A stretch of 64,000 nt of DNA from Tahibacter soli (GTDB taxonomy: Bacteria > Pseudomonadota > Gammaproteobacteria > Xanthomonadales > Rhodanobacteraceae). Made by a program: the position numbers and the translations under genes. The notes below the pieces were generated by a model, which saw only the letters and a list, made by a program, of their open reading frames with translations, did no database searches and had not been told where the DNA came from. Every line of letters begins with the position of its first letter. Within the stretch, counting starts at the first letter, position 1. The stretch lies in assembly GCF_025717065.2 (NCBI RefSeq), contig NZ_JAOVZO020000003.1, forward strand, positions 310,001 through 374,000, given 5' to 3'. Below are positions 55,108 to 64,000 of this stretch, in pieces.

Positions 55108-56319
55108 CTACGGCGCGCCGGGCGCCGGCGCGGCCGGCGATCCGCCGGGCGGCAGTCCCTTGGCGTACGCGGCGATGCGGTCGACATTGCCTTCCTGGAC
55201 CAGAAGGATGAGCCGGTCGACGCGCTGCGTGCGCATCGCGCGATCGACGAGCTCGGCCAGCCGGTCCGCCGGCAGGTGGTTGGACGTCACCTGCGACAGG
55301 TCGCGGAACGCGCCGGCGAAGACGGCGGAGGTCTCGACGCCGTACGAATCCGACACCATCACGACCGATTCGGGAACGACGGGCCTGTCGTTCGCGTAAA
55401 ACTTCGCTTCGACGACAGGTACAGGAAACAGCGGTCCGATCGCATTGCTGAACGCCTGTTTTCTCGCCTCGTCGGGTACCACGTGCGGATTGCGCAGGAA
55501 GTAGGCCGGGGTCTGCTGCACGATGCCGTAGGTGATCATGATTTCCGACGGCACGACGCCGCGCTCGAGCCGGTCGCCGACATCGGTCGGCGCGCCGATC
55601 GCGGCCAGGTACGCGTCGCGCACGACCTTGAGGCTCATGCCCACGGCGTGCCAGTTCGCTTTCGGAAAAAACGCCTCGTCGCCGCTCGCCGCGCGCATCG
55701 GCTGGAACGGGTATACGAACGTCACGCCCTGCGGCGCGGCGACGCCAAGCAGCGGCGAGTGGCCGTTCGCGATGTCGAGGCAGGCCTTGCGGTACCGGTC
55801 GGGCACCGAGTACGGCAGTTTCTGCGCATACAGCGTCAGCGCCGTCGGAACGATGACGACGTCGAGCGCTATCCCGCGTTCGTGCGCGAACCGCGCGAGC
55901 GTCGGCAGCGCGTCGCGCAGGCGCGCGACGGACGCTTCGCTGTGCGAGCGCACGCAGCTGTTCTCGAAGATGCCGTAGACGTCGGCGTCGCTGTCGCCGT
56001 TGAGGAAGACGTAGCCGTCCTGCGCGATCGTCACGCGCCGCTGCGGCGGCGTCGCGAGCACGAAGTACAGGAATTTCTTTTGCAGCATCGAAGCCTGCAT
56101 GATCGGATACGCCCGATCGGCGAGCCACGCCTTGGCTTTGCGGAAATACTGCACCGGGTCCGGAGCGAATTCGGCGCTTTTCGGCCACGGCGCCAGCGTC
56201 CGGCTGTGGAAGAATTCGAGCAGGGCCGTGTTCTGCAGGCGGATGCCCGCCACCGGGATCAGCAGCAGGAGCGCGATCAGCGACGTCAGGATGCGGGCGC
56301 GAAGGGAAAGGATCAGCAT
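55108..56319 (-). CDS. AlgX/AlgJ-like SGNH acetyltransferase protein (copy 1)
   Basis: 403 residues, N-terminal membrane anchor (ILTSLIALLLLIPVAGIRL). SGNH/AlgX motifs: Ser in VMVSDSYG, and NWHAVGMSLKVV carrying the conserved His. Such proteins acetylate secreted polysaccharides together with an MBOAT protein. Paralogous to the gene at 57882 and placed directly after the MBOAT gene. Confidence 0.8.
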   Translation of the reverse strand: MLILSLRARILTSLIALLLLIPVAGIRLQNTALLEFFHSRTLAPWPKSAEFAPDPVQYFRKAKAWLADRAYPIMQASMLQKKFLYFVLATPPQRRVTIAQDGYVFLNGDSDADVYGIFENSCVRSHSEASVARLRDALPTLARFAHERGIALDVVIVPTALTLYAQKLPYSVPDRYRKACLDIANGHSPLLGVAAPQGVTFVYPFQPMRAASGDEAFFPKANWHAVGMSLKVVRDAYLAAIGAPTDVGDRLERGVVPSEIMITYGIVQQTPAYFLRNPHVVPDEARKQAFSNAIGPLFPVPVVEAKFYANDRPVVPESVVMVSDSYGVETSAVFAGAFRDLSQVTSNHLPADRLAELVDRAMRTQRVDRLILLVQEGNVDRIAAYAKGLPPGGSPAAPAPGAP

Positions 56320-56325
56320 GGCCGG

Positions 56326-57741
56326 TCAGAACCGGAAGTAGATGAACGGGCTGTACGCGCCCGAAAAGATCTTGAGCGACGCCGCGACGAGCACGACGGC
56401 CGCGACGACCGTGCCGGCCGCGTAGCGCCATCCGGCGACGCCGCGCGGCCACGGCCGCGGCGCGGGAACGGCCATGAGGCGCCGTGTCACGAAGCGGGCG
56501 AGCGGCATGCTGAACAGCACGCCGGCGACCAGGGCCGCGGTTTCCTCGCCGGTCATGACCGTGGCGACGTCGGCGTCGACGGTGCCGTCCAGGAAGAACA
56601 TCTTGGCGAGCAGGCTGCCGGCCTGCCCGATGTCGGCGGCGCGGAAGAACACCCAGCCGATCATGACGGCGAGCAGCGTATACGCGTGCCGCAGCACGCG
56701 CGGCGACCGTTCGAGCAGCCGTTCCATGCCGAGCCGTTCGACGACGAGCAGCAGGCCGTGGTACGCGCCCCACAGCACGAACGTCCACGCCGCGCCGTGC
56801 CACAGGCCGCACAGCAGGAACACGATCATGAGGTTGCGGTACGTCGCAAGCGGACCGTTGCGATTGCCGCCGAGCGGAATGTAGAGATAGTCGCGGAACC
56901 AGCGCGACAGGCTCATGTGCCAGCGCCGCCAGAACTCGGTGATCGACTGCGAGATGTACGGGTAGTTGAAGTTCTGCGGAAAATGGAAGCCCGCGACCCA
57001 GCCCAGGCCGATCGCCATCGTCGAATAGCCGCCGAAGTCGAAGAAGATCTGCAGCGTGTAGCAGACCACCGCGAGCCACGCCGTCGCCTGCGACAACGTG
57101 TCGGCGCGGGCGAACAGCGGGTCGGCGACGCCGGCGAGCGTGTCGGCCAGGAGCACCTTCTGCCCGAGTCCGAAGCAGAACAGCGTCAGCCCGTAGTACA
57201 CGTGCCGCGCCGTCACCACGCGTCGCTTGAGATGACCCGCGACCGTGTGGAAACGCAGGATCGGACCTGCGATCAGCTGCGGGAACATCAGCATGTACAG
57301 CGACAGGTTCACGAACGAGCGTTCCGCGCGCGCGTCGCGGCGGTAGATGTCGACGAGATACGAGATCGCGTGGAACGTGAAGAACGAAATGCCGAGCGGC
57401 AGGTGGATCTGCATGATCCACGAATCGGGCGCGGCGCCGAACAGGCTGTGCGCGAGGAATCCGGCGTATTTGAAGAAGACGAGCAGCGACAGGTTCACCG
57501 CGACGCTCGCCGCGAGCACGCGCTTTCTCGTCGCCGCGTCGCGGGCGTCGCCGATCAGGATGCCGAACGCGTAGTTGGCGGCGACCGAGAACGCGACGAC
57601 GGCGGTATACCAGCCCTCGCCGACGAAGTAGAAAAAGAGGCTGAACAGGACGAAGGTCAGGTTTCTGTTCGGAATGAAAGCCTGGCTGAGCAGGAACAAC
57701 GGCAGGAACAGAAACAGGAAGTCGATGCTCGAAAAAACCAT
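56326..57741 (-). CDS. MBOAT-family O-acyltransferase (AlgI-like)
   Basis: 471 residues, 10-11 transmembrane helices. MBOAT signatures: FWRRWHMSLSRWFRDYLYIP and the catalytic His in GLWHGAAWTFVLWG. Moves acetyl groups across the membrane for the AlgX-like partners on each side. The end is six bases from the start of the downstream AlgX-like gene. Confidence 0.92.
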   Translation of the reverse strand: MVFSSIDFLFLFLPLFLLSQAFIPNRNLTFVLFSLFFYFVGEGWYTAVVAFSVAANYAFGILIGDARDAATRKRVLAASVAVNLSLLVFFKYAGFLAHSLFGAAPDSWIMQIHLPLGISFFTFHAISYLVDIYRRDARAERSFVNLSLYMLMFPQLIAGPILRFHTVAGHLKRRVVTARHVYYGLTLFCFGLGQKVLLADTLAGVADPLFARADTLSQATAWLAVVCYTLQIFFDFGGYSTMAIGLGWVAGFHFPQNFNYPYISQSITEFWRRWHMSLSRWFRDYLYIPLGGNRNGPLATYRNLMIVFLLCGLWHGAAWTFVLWGAYHGLLLVVERLGMERLLERSPRVLRHAYTLLAVMIGWVFFRAADIGQAGSLLAKMFFLDGTVDADVATVMTGEETAALVAGVLFSMPLARFVTRRLMAVPAPRPWPRGVAGWRYAAGTVVAAVVLVAASLKIFSGAYSPFIYFRF

Positions 57742-57881
57742 GTCGTCTGGCAGTCCGTTCGATCCGTTTTGCTTGAGGGGCGGAGCGCCGCCCGGCATGC
57801 CCGCGGCCGGCCCGGGGCCGAAGCGGACGCAGAGTATAGTCGCGAGCCGCCGCGGTTGACGCCGGGGCGACCCGTATGGCG

Positions 57882-59060
57882 TCACTGCGCCCTGCGCAGC
57901 ACCCGGCCGTAATTGATCGCGCGGTCGACGCCGCCTTCCTGAAACAGCAGCACGATGCGGTCGACGCGGTGCAGCGCCCGTGCGCGCGCGACGAGTTCGG
58001 CCGCGTTGCCGAGCGGCAGATCGTTCGTATTGACCTGCGTGACCTCGGCGAACGCGCCGGCGAACACTTCGGCCGCGAGCTGGCCGAACGAATCGGAAAC
58101 GATCAGCAGCGACGCGTCGACCGGCGGCCGGTCGTTGAGGTAGACGTGCGAGGGGAATGCGGGGTTCGTGAACAGGTCGCCGACGGCCGCGCGGAACGCC
58201 GCATCGCGCGCCGCGTCGAAACGCACGTGGGCGTTGCGCACCGCGTAAGCCGGCTGCGGATCGGCGACGCCGCTCATCAGCAGCATTTCCGCCGGCTGGT
58301 CGACCGCTTCGATGCGCTCGTCGACGACGGCGGGCAGTCCGGCCGCCGCGAGCCACGTATCGCGCAGCACCGCAAGGCTCTTGCCCGACGCGTGCCAGTT
58401 GTTGCGCGGATAGAACGCGGGATCGGCGAGGAACGGACGCAGCGCGTCGTAGAGATACAGGTAGCGCACGCCGGCCGGGACCTGCACGTCGCGCAGCGCC
58501 GAGCGGCCCGCGGCGACCGCCGCGCAGCCCTCGCGCAGCCGGCGCGACACCGACGGCGGCAGGCGTTCGGCATACAGCGTCGCGGTCGTCGGAACGACGA
58601 TCACGTCGACCGGCGTCGCGATTTCGCGCGAAAACGTCGCCAGCTCGCCGAGCGAACGCGAAAGGCCGCGGCCGGCATCGGCGCCGTGCGCGCGCACGCA
58701 CAGGCTTTCCAGCAGCACGTCGGGTTCGGTCTCGTTCCAGCTGTTGAGAAACACCTGGCCGTCGAGGCCGATCGTCAGCTTGTGCGCCGGCGGCGAGCCG
58801 AGCACGAAGTACAGGAATCGCTTGTACGCGTTCGTTGCGGCGATCGTCGGCCACGCGCGATCGGTCAGCCACGCGCGTGCGGCGCGGAACGCCGCGGGCG
58901 GATCGACGAACGCCGCCGGTTCGGGCCACGCGGCGAGCCTGCGTGTGTGGAAGCGTTCGAGCCGTTCCGTATCCTGCAGGCGGATGCCGGCGACCGGCGC
59001 GACGAGCACGAGCGCGACGAGCGTCGTGATCAGCCGGGCGCGGGCGGTCATGCCGATCAT
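57882..59060 (-). CDS. AlgX/AlgJ-like SGNH acetyltransferase protein (copy 2)
   Basis: 392 residues from ATG 59060 (59051 also possible). Same plan as copy 1: membrane anchor (LITTLVALVLVAPVAGIRL), NWHASGKSLAVL, and IVSDSFGQLAAEVF. It starts four bases after the stop of the DUF3293 gene, so it may be co-transcribed with the kynurenine genes. Confidence 0.8.
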   Translation of the reverse strand: MIGMTARARLITTLVALVLVAPVAGIRLQDTERLERFHTRRLAAWPEPAAFVDPPAAFRAARAWLTDRAWPTIAATNAYKRFLYFVLGSPPAHKLTIGLDGQVFLNSWNETEPDVLLESLCVRAHGADAGRGLSRSLGELATFSREIATPVDVIVVPTTATLYAERLPPSVSRRLREGCAAVAAGRSALRDVQVPAGVRYLYLYDALRPFLADPAFYPRNNWHASGKSLAVLRDTWLAAAGLPAVVDERIEAVDQPAEMLLMSGVADPQPAYAVRNAHVRFDAARDAAFRAAVGDLFTNPAFPSHVYLNDRPPVDASLLIVSDSFGQLAAEVFAGAFAEVTQVNTNDLPLGNAAELVARARALHRVDRIVLLFQEGGVDRAINYGRVLRRAQ

Positions 59061-59064
59061 GGCG

Positions 59065-59484
59065 TCACGACGCTCGCTCGTAGCAGCGCAGTTCCACCGG
59101 TGCATCGCCGCGGCCCGCGAGCACGGCATGCTGCGCGTAGCGCGCGGCCAGAGCGTCGATCGACGTCAGGTCGAGTCCCGCCGCGACGAGCGACGCTTCG
59201 CGCCAGCCATGGCCGCGGCCGACCGCCGGCAGCACGCGCGCGCCGAGCGCTGCCAGATCGGCCAGCAGGCGGTGCTGCGCGGCGCGGTTCGCGTGGGCCG
59301 GCTGGGCGGTCGAGCGCGGGTTGTACGCGGTGATCAGCGCGAATGCCGCCCCGGCCAGCCACTGTCGAAACTCGAACGGCGGCGGCGCGTCGACGCGCAG
59401 CGTCGCGCGACGGCCGCCCGGCAGACGCGCGTCGTAGCGCGTCGCCCGGTACAGCGCGACGAGGTCCGCGCCGGGGCCGGTCAT
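59065..59484 (-). CDS. DUF3293 protein
   Basis: 139 residues. Matches the DUF3293 pattern: ALYRATRYDARLP, FALITAYNPRS, GHGWREASLVAAGL, ARYAQHAVLAG. Function unknown. Overlaps the kmo stop by ATGA, so it is co-translated with kmo. Confidence 0.8.
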   Translation of the reverse strand: MTGPGADLVALYRATRYDARLPGGRRATLRVDAPPPFEFRQWLAGAAFALITAYNPRSTAQPAHANRAAQHRLLADLAALGARVLPAVGRGHGWREASLVAAGLDLTSIDALAARYAQHAVLAGRGDAPVELRCYERAS

Positions 59485-60893
59485 GTCGCCGGCAACGGGT
59501 CCAGCGTGTCGACGACGAGCGCGTCGGCGGCATCGAGGTCGATCTCGTCGATGTTGCGCTTGCCGGCGGTCAGGCGGCGCAGCAGGTCGAGCTGGATGTC
59601 GCCGCGCGCGTACGCGACGGCGTACGGCAGGCGCGAGAACGTCACCATCCAGTAGCGCGGCACGAAGCGGCCCGGATGGCGCGCGGCGAGCGTGCGTTCG
59701 AGCGCGCGGCGCAGCAGGAAATCGGCGTCGTCGACGCGGTCGCGCATCTCGACGTAGTTGTCGAGCGCCATCGCCGCGATCGCGTCGGCGTTCGGCTTGC
59801 GCCGTCGTTCGAATTCGGCGAACACGGCGGCCGGATCGGCGATGCCGCCCTCCATAAGCTCGGCGAGTTCGACGGCGTCTTCGAAGCCGCAGTTCATGCC
59901 CTGACCGTGAAACGGCACGATCGCGTGCGCGGCGTCGCCCAGCAGCAGCGCGCGATCGTTCCAGTGCCAGCGGTCGAGATACAGCGTGCCGAGCACGCCG
60001 GTCGGATTGCGCTCGTAGTCGTCGAGATATTCGGGCATCAGCGGCACGGCGTCGGCGAAGTCGCGTTCGAAGAACGCGCGCACGGCGTCGCGCGAATCGA
60101 GCCGTGCGAGCGACGGATCGCCTTCGTTCGGCAGGAACAGCGTCACGGTGAAGCTGCCTTCGGCGTTCGGCAGCGCGATGCACATATACCCGCCGCGCGG
60201 CCAGATGTGCAGCGCGTTCGGCTCCATCGCGAAGGTGCCGCCGTTCGCGCGCGCTTCGCGCAGATCGGCCGGCAGGCGGTCGGCGTCGAACGCCGTCAGC
60301 GGCGGAATTTCCAGCTCCTTGTAGCCGTGCCCGAGCGGTTCGAAGCGCTCGCCGAGGTCGGTCGCCTGCGTCATCGCCTGGCGCAGCGCGGAGCCCGCGC
60401 CGTCGGCGCCGATCAGCACGCCGGCCGCATGCGTGCGCAGGCTGCCGTCCACATCGCTACGAAACGACAACGTGGAATCTTTCCAGTCGACCGATTCGAG
60501 GCGCGCGTCGAAGTGCACGCGAGCGCCGGCGGCTTGCGCCGCGTCGAGCAGCGTCATGTTCAGGCGTCCGCGGTTGACCGACCAGATCACTTCGCTGTCG
60601 TCGCGCCCGTAGCGCTGCAGGTTCGTGCGGCCGTCGGTGTCGTGCACCATGCGACCGCGCATCATTACGGCGAGCGGGCGCATCGCGTCGGAAAGGCCGG
60701 CAAGCCGCAGACCGTGCCAGCCGCGCTCGGCGAGCGCGAGATTGATCGAACGGCCGCCGATAAAACCGGCCTTGCGCGGATCGGGGCGGCGTTCGAAAAC
60801 GTCGACGGCGTAGCCGCGCTGCGCGAGCAGGGTCGCGAGCAGCGAGCCGACGAGGCCGGCGCCGACGAGGGTGATGCGGGAAGACTTCGACAT
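59481..60893 (-). CDS. kmo: Kynurenine 3-monooxygenase
   Basis: 470 residues. FAD-binding GAGLVGSLLATLLAQRGY, substrate/FAD region GGRSINLALAERG, and LLGDAAHAIVPFHGQGMNCG. Hydroxylates kynurenine to 3-hydroxykynurenine with NADPH and O2. Same strand as kynU and ACMSD, so the kynurenine route to the 2-amino-3-carboxymuconate semialdehyde stage is expected. Confidence 0.95.
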   Translation of the reverse strand: MSKSSRITLVGAGLVGSLLATLLAQRGYAVDVFERRPDPRKAGFIGGRSINLALAERGWHGLRLAGLSDAMRPLAVMMRGRMVHDTDGRTNLQRYGRDDSEVIWSVNRGRLNMTLLDAAQAAGARVHFDARLESVDWKDSTLSFRSDVDGSLRTHAAGVLIGADGAGSALRQAMTQATDLGERFEPLGHGYKELEIPPLTAFDADRLPADLREARANGGTFAMEPNALHIWPRGGYMCIALPNAEGSFTVTLFLPNEGDPSLARLDSRDAVRAFFERDFADAVPLMPEYLDDYERNPTGVLGTLYLDRWHWNDRALLLGDAAHAIVPFHGQGMNCGFEDAVELAELMEGGIADPAAVFAEFERRRKPNADAIAAMALDNYVEMRDRVDDADFLLRRALERTLAARHPGRFVPRYWMVTFSRLPYAVAYARGDIQLDLLRRLTAGKRNIDEIDLDAADALVVDTLDPLPAT

Positions 60894-60985
60894 GGACCGG
60901 GCGGACTCAAGGAGGAATCCGCCGGAGTTTCCATGCGCGGGGCGGGCAGTTCAATGGGCGCGGCGCGGCGACGGCGCGCGAAGGG

Positions 60986-61537
60986 CTATCGCCGCGGCAC
61001 CGATTCGCCCGGCATCAGGAAATAGCCGGTCCCGTTCCACGCGATCTCGTCGGGCGTGCAGCCGACGCATCGCGTCCAGCGGATGCGGCCGACGTCGAGC
61101 GTGCCGGCCGTGTCGCGCGACAGCGCGCCGAAGCCGGGCTCGCCTTCGACGGTTTCGCGGTACGCGCGCGTCCACGTCGATGTGTACTGCGTGAAGATCG
61201 CGACGAACCGGCCGGTCTTGCCGCGACGATCGGCGTAGGTGCCGACGACGGCGCGGTCGGGGTGTCCGTCGTCGTTGAAGTCGCCCTGCAGCTGGAACGT
61301 CAGGCCGCGCTTGTCGAGTTCGGCGCGTTGCGCGGCGTCGAAGTCCGCGGTGCCGAGCGCCCGCGCCGATCGCCAGTCGCCGTCGATCGCCGCGACCGGG
61401 ACGCCGAAGACGTCGCCGCCGGTCGGATCGAGCCGGAACGTTTCCCACCACGGCGCCGCGCGCTCGGCCGCGCCGGCGAGCGGCGCGACGACGAGTGCGA
61501 GCAGGGCGATGCGCGCGATCAACGCGGTGCCGCCCAT
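60986..61537 (-). CDS. Secreted FG-GAP-like protein
   Basis: 183 residues with signal peptide (LIARIALLALVVAPLAGA). QGDFNDDGHPDRAVVGTYAD resembles a Ca-binding FG-GAP/VCBS repeat. Cys pair RCVGC near the C-terminus. The start overlaps the end of kynU by 19 bases. Role unknown; the position inside the kyn operon may be incidental. Confidence 0.65.
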   Translation of the reverse strand: MGGTALIARIALLALVVAPLAGAAERAAPWWETFRLDPTGGDVFGVPVAAIDGDWRSARALGTADFDAAQRAELDKRGLTFQLQGDFNDDGHPDRAVVGTYADRRGKTGRFVAIFTQYTSTWTRAYRETVEGEPGFGALSRDTAGTLDVGRIRWTRCVGCTPDEIAWNGTGYFLMPGESVPRR

Positions 61538-62805
61538 TCCTTGACCGCCTCGACGAACGCGTGGCAGTCGGCGAACCGGTTGTACAGCGGCGTCGGCGCG
61601 ATGCGGATCGTGTCGGGTTCGCGCCAGTCGCCGACGATGCCGCGCGCGTTCAGATGCTCGAACAGCGAACGGCCGGCGTCGCGCGGCCCGTTCACGCGCA
61701 GGCTCAGCTGGCAGCCGCGCCGCGCGGGTTCCCTCGGCGTCGCGATCGACAGCGCGCCGCCGGTCTGCGTCTCGATCAGCCATGCCAGGTACGCGGTCAG
61801 CGCGAGCGATTTCTCGCGCAGGCGGTCGATGCCCGCGCGCTTGAAGATTTCCAGCGACACGCGCAGAGGCGCCAAGGCAAGAATGGGAGGATTGGACAAT
61901 TGCCAGCCGTCGGCACCGGGCGTCGGCACGAACTGCGAGCCCATCTGGAAGCGCGTCGACTGGTCGTGTCCCCACCAGCCGGCGAAGCGCGGGCGGTCCG
62001 AGCGCGCGTGCCGCTCGTGCACGAAGCAGCCGGCGACGGCGCCCGGGCCGGAGTTGCCGTACTTGTAGTGGCACCACACAGCGAAGTCGCAGCCGGTGTC
62101 GTGGAGGTCGACCGGCACGTTGCCGACGGCGTGCGCGAGATCGAAGCCGACGACGCAGCCGCGCGCGTGCGCGGCGCGCGTGATCGATTTCAGGTCGAGC
62201 ACCTGGCCGGTGAGGTATTGCACGCCCGGCAGCAGCACGAGCGCGATGCGATCGCCGTGCTTGGCGAGCGCGCGTTCGATCGCGGCGTCCGAGATCGTGC
62301 CGTTCGGCTCGTCCGGATCGAGCGCGATCAGCGACGTGGCCGGATCGTAGCCGTGGAAGCGGATCTGCGATTCGACCGCGTAATGGTCGGACGGAAACGC
62401 GCGCCGCTCGATCAGGATCGCGTGGCGCTCGCGCGTCGGCCGGTAGAAGCTGACCATCATCAGGTGCAGGTTCGCCGACAGCGAATTCATCGCGACGACT
62501 TCGGACGGCAGCGCGCCGACGAGGCCGGCGAGGTCGTCGCGCACGAAGCCGTGGTACGGCATCCACGGGTGGCGTCCGCGGAAATGCGCCTCGACCGCGA
62601 GGTTGCCCCAGTCGTCGAGTTCGTCGATCAGCGCCTGGCGCGTCGCGCGCGGCTGCAGGCCGAGCGAGTTGCCGCACAGGTACACCTGCTCGGCGTCGCC
62701 GTGCGGCGGTATGAGGAATTCGACGCGCAGGCCGGCCAGCGGATCGGCCGCATCGGCGGCGAGCGCCCACGCGCGGTCGGCGCGAAAATCGTGCGGATAG
62801 GTCAT
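61519..62805 (-). CDS. kynU: Kynureninase
   Basis: 428 residues. Fold-type I PLP enzyme: YLCGNSLGLQPRAT, the PLP pocket DLAHAVGNVPVDLHD, and PLP-Lys in HYKYGNSGPGAVAG. Cleaves 3-hydroxykynurenine to 3-hydroxyanthranilate and alanine. Genes for the next step (3-hydroxyanthranilate dioxygenase) are not in the window. Confidence 0.95.
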   Translation of the reverse strand: MTYPHDFRADRAWALAADAADPLAGLRVEFLIPPHGDAEQVYLCGNSLGLQPRATRQALIDELDDWGNLAVEAHFRGRHPWMPYHGFVRDDLAGLVGALPSEVVAMNSLSANLHLMMVSFYRPTRERHAILIERRAFPSDHYAVESQIRFHGYDPATSLIALDPDEPNGTISDAAIERALAKHGDRIALVLLPGVQYLTGQVLDLKSITRAAHARGCVVGFDLAHAVGNVPVDLHDTGCDFAVWCHYKYGNSGPGAVAGCFVHERHARSDRPRFAGWWGHDQSTRFQMGSQFVPTPGADGWQLSNPPILALAPLRVSLEIFKRAGIDRLREKSLALTAYLAWLIETQTGGALSIATPREPARRGCQLSLRVNGPRDAGRSLFEHLNARGIVGDWREPDTIRIAPTPLYNRFADCHAFVEAVKEWAAPR

Positions 62806-62817
62806 CGGTGTGCTTGC

Positions 62818-63324
62818 TTATTTGCCGAGCGACGCGGCGATTTCGTCGCAGCCTTTGTCGAACGACGACAGCCACGTCGACGTCGTGCCCTTGAGCACGG
62901 GATGCATGCAGCGCAGCTGCACGCCGACGCCGTTGCGGTAGAAATAGCTCTCGCGATACTGGTACCGCGTCTTCACGTTGAGGCCCGAGTAGCGCAGGCT
63001 GCTGCCGTCGCTGCCCGAGTCGTGCTCGTAGCCCGGCGTCTGCTTCGCCTTTTCGATCGACGAATTGACGAAATCCTGGAACGCCTGCGCGTCGTCGAGC
63101 TTGCGCGTGGTGACGCTCACGCGCGACGCCTCGCCGGTGCCGGTGTCGGCGGGATCCTTCACCTGGAACGCGACGACCTGCGGATTGCCCTCGGTCATCT
63201 GCATGATGACGGGCCAGTCGGACGGCGCGCTGAAGCCGATGACGCCGTCGTTGAGCTTGAAGTCGGCGGCGTGCGCGGCGCCGGCCGCGGTGCAGAACAG
63301 GGCGAGCGTGATGCGAGCGAGCAT
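62818..63324 (-). CDS. Exported protein of unknown function
   Basis: 168 residues with signal peptide (MLARITLALFCTAAGAAHA), GGAGG before the ATG. Mature part is mixed alpha/beta (FSAPSDWPVIMQMTEGNPQ) with two Cys. No family recognised. Lies between kynU and ACMSD, 22 bases from the latter. Confidence 0.7.
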   Translation of the reverse strand: MLARITLALFCTAAGAAHAADFKLNDGVIGFSAPSDWPVIMQMTEGNPQVVAFQVKDPADTGTGEASRVSVTTRKLDDAQAFQDFVNSSIEKAKQTPGYEHDSGSDGSSLRYSGLNVKTRYQYRESYFYRNGVGVQLRCMHPVLKGTTSTWLSSFDKGCDEIAASLGK

Positions 63325-63346
63325 GCAACCTCCGAAGGGGCGTCGG

Positions 63347-64000
63347 TCAGGAAAAGCGCTGCGGCGACAGGCCGAGCCAGTCGAGCGCGGTGCCGTGGTA
63401 GATACGTGCCGCGCGCGTGTCGTCGAGCGCGAGCGAGGCGATGCCACTGCCCGGCTCCTGCTCGCCGAGCGGAAACGGGTAGTCGGTGCCGAGCATCACG
63501 CGCTCGTGGCCGACGACGTCGATGAGATAGCGCAGCGCCTGCGGATCGTGCACGCACGAGTCGAAGTACAGGCGATTGAAGTACGAACGCGGACTCTTCG
63601 CGTTGTCGGTCGCGACGAGGTCCGGCCGCATGCGAAAACCGTGTTCGATGCGCCCGATCGTGTACGGGAACGAACCGCCGCCGTGCGCGAGGCACACCTT
63701 GAGGGCCGGCAGGCGTTCGAGCACGCCGCCGAGGATCAGGCTGCAGGCCGCGCGCGACTGCTCGGCGGGCATCCCGACGAGCCACGGCAGCCAGTATTTC
63801 GGCATCGTCTCGCGGCCCATCATGTCCCACGGGTGCACGAGGATCGCGGCGTCGAGATCGGCGGCCGCTTCGAAAAACGGGAAAAGTTCCGGCGCGTCGA
63901 GATTCCAGTTTTCCACGTGGGAGCCGATCTGCACGCCGGCGAGGCCGAGCTCCTCGACGCAGCGCTGCATTTCGGCGATCGCGAGCGTCGGCGACTGCAG
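63347..64000 (-). CDS. 2-amino-3-carboxymuconate-6-semialdehyde decarboxylase (ACMSD), N-terminus cut by window
   Basis: About 217 C-terminal residues of an amidohydrolase-fold decarboxylase. ILVHPWDMMGRETMPKYWLP, CLAHGGGSFPYTIGRIEHG and LGTDYPFPLGEQEPG carry the His and Asp metal ligands of ACMSD. Diverts the kynurenine pathway to 2-aminomuconate degradation. N-terminal HxH lies beyond the window. Confidence 0.93.
   Translation of the reverse strand: MQSPTLAIAEMQRCVEELGLAGVQIGSHVENWNLDAPELFPFFEAAADLDAAILVHPWDMMGRETMPKYWLPWLVGMPAEQSRAACSLILGGVLERLPALKVCLAHGGGSFPYTIGRIEHGFRMRPDLVATDNAKSPRSYFNRLYFDSCVHDPQALRYLIDVVGHERVMLGTDYPFPLGEQEPGSGIASLALDDTRAARIYHGTALDWLGLSPQRFS

Overview
This 64 kb window of GC-rich bacterial chromosome most probably comes from the Lysobacterales (Xanthomonadales), perhaps a Rhodanobacteraceae relative. 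The clues are a System I cytochrome c maturation operon, an aerobic kynurenine pathway (kmo, kynU, ACMSD), an ECF sigma factor overlapping a TPR receptor kinase, and a secreted protein ending in a DGFE tail. Taxonomy is inferred from gene content only.

Layout. (1) 0-15 kb: the 3' end of an RND metal-efflux pump, then mostly single metabolic and regulatory genes (threonine-synthase-like enzyme, LysR regulator, VOC protein, SDR, sigma factor/kinase pair). Three genes here are interrupted: two by an in-frame TGA where Trp would fit, one by a frameshift in a C tract. A palindromic MITE-like element sits at 1647-1814. (2) 15-36.4 kb: a stress/low-oxygen block with a GNAT acetyltransferase, an FNR-like regulator, a PAS-GAF hybrid histidine kinase with an OmpR-type response regulator, five universal stress proteins, a flavodoxin-fold oxidoreductase, a DUF1003 membrane protein, a zinc alcohol dehydrogenase, two YkuD-type proteins, an Mla-like lipid ABC transporter, an MBL-fold ribonuclease-like protein, a P-type ATPase and a triple-BON protein. 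Six FNR-type palindromes lie 55-63 bp upstream of start codons in this block, and two copies of a 10-bp-periodic GTTAC repeat precede the FNR-like gene and the first usp. I read it as one two-tier regulon. (3) 36.5-41.4 kb: a small genomic island of mostly unknown genes, ending in a tyrosine integrase next to tRNA-Leu(CAA). (4) 41.5-47.7 kb: cysteine dioxygenase, a MetX-family acyltransferase, a TrmB-like methyltransferase, an IS4-type element inserted in a REP-like palindrome, a secreted protein and a MocR regulator. (5) 47.9-55.0 kb: ccmABCDEFGHI, minus strand, mostly with translational overlaps but broken between ccmB and ccmC by a repeat. (6) 55.1-64 kb, same strand: an AlgX-like/MBOAT/AlgX-like O-acetylation module, then DUF3293, kmo, an FG-GAP-like secreted protein, kynU, a secreted protein and ACMSD (cut by the window end).

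How the genes work together. The ccm block loads haem onto c-type cytochromes. The kyn genes convert kynurenine through 3-hydroxykynurenine and 3-hydroxyanthranilate; kmo, kynU and ACMSD are visible, the 3-hydroxyanthranilate dioxygenase is not. The stress block would let the cell retune envelope lipids, peptidoglycan, ion transport and fermentation when respiration is limited. Coordinates and start codons come from reading frames, Shine-Dalgarno-like sequences and overlaps; no database search was possible.
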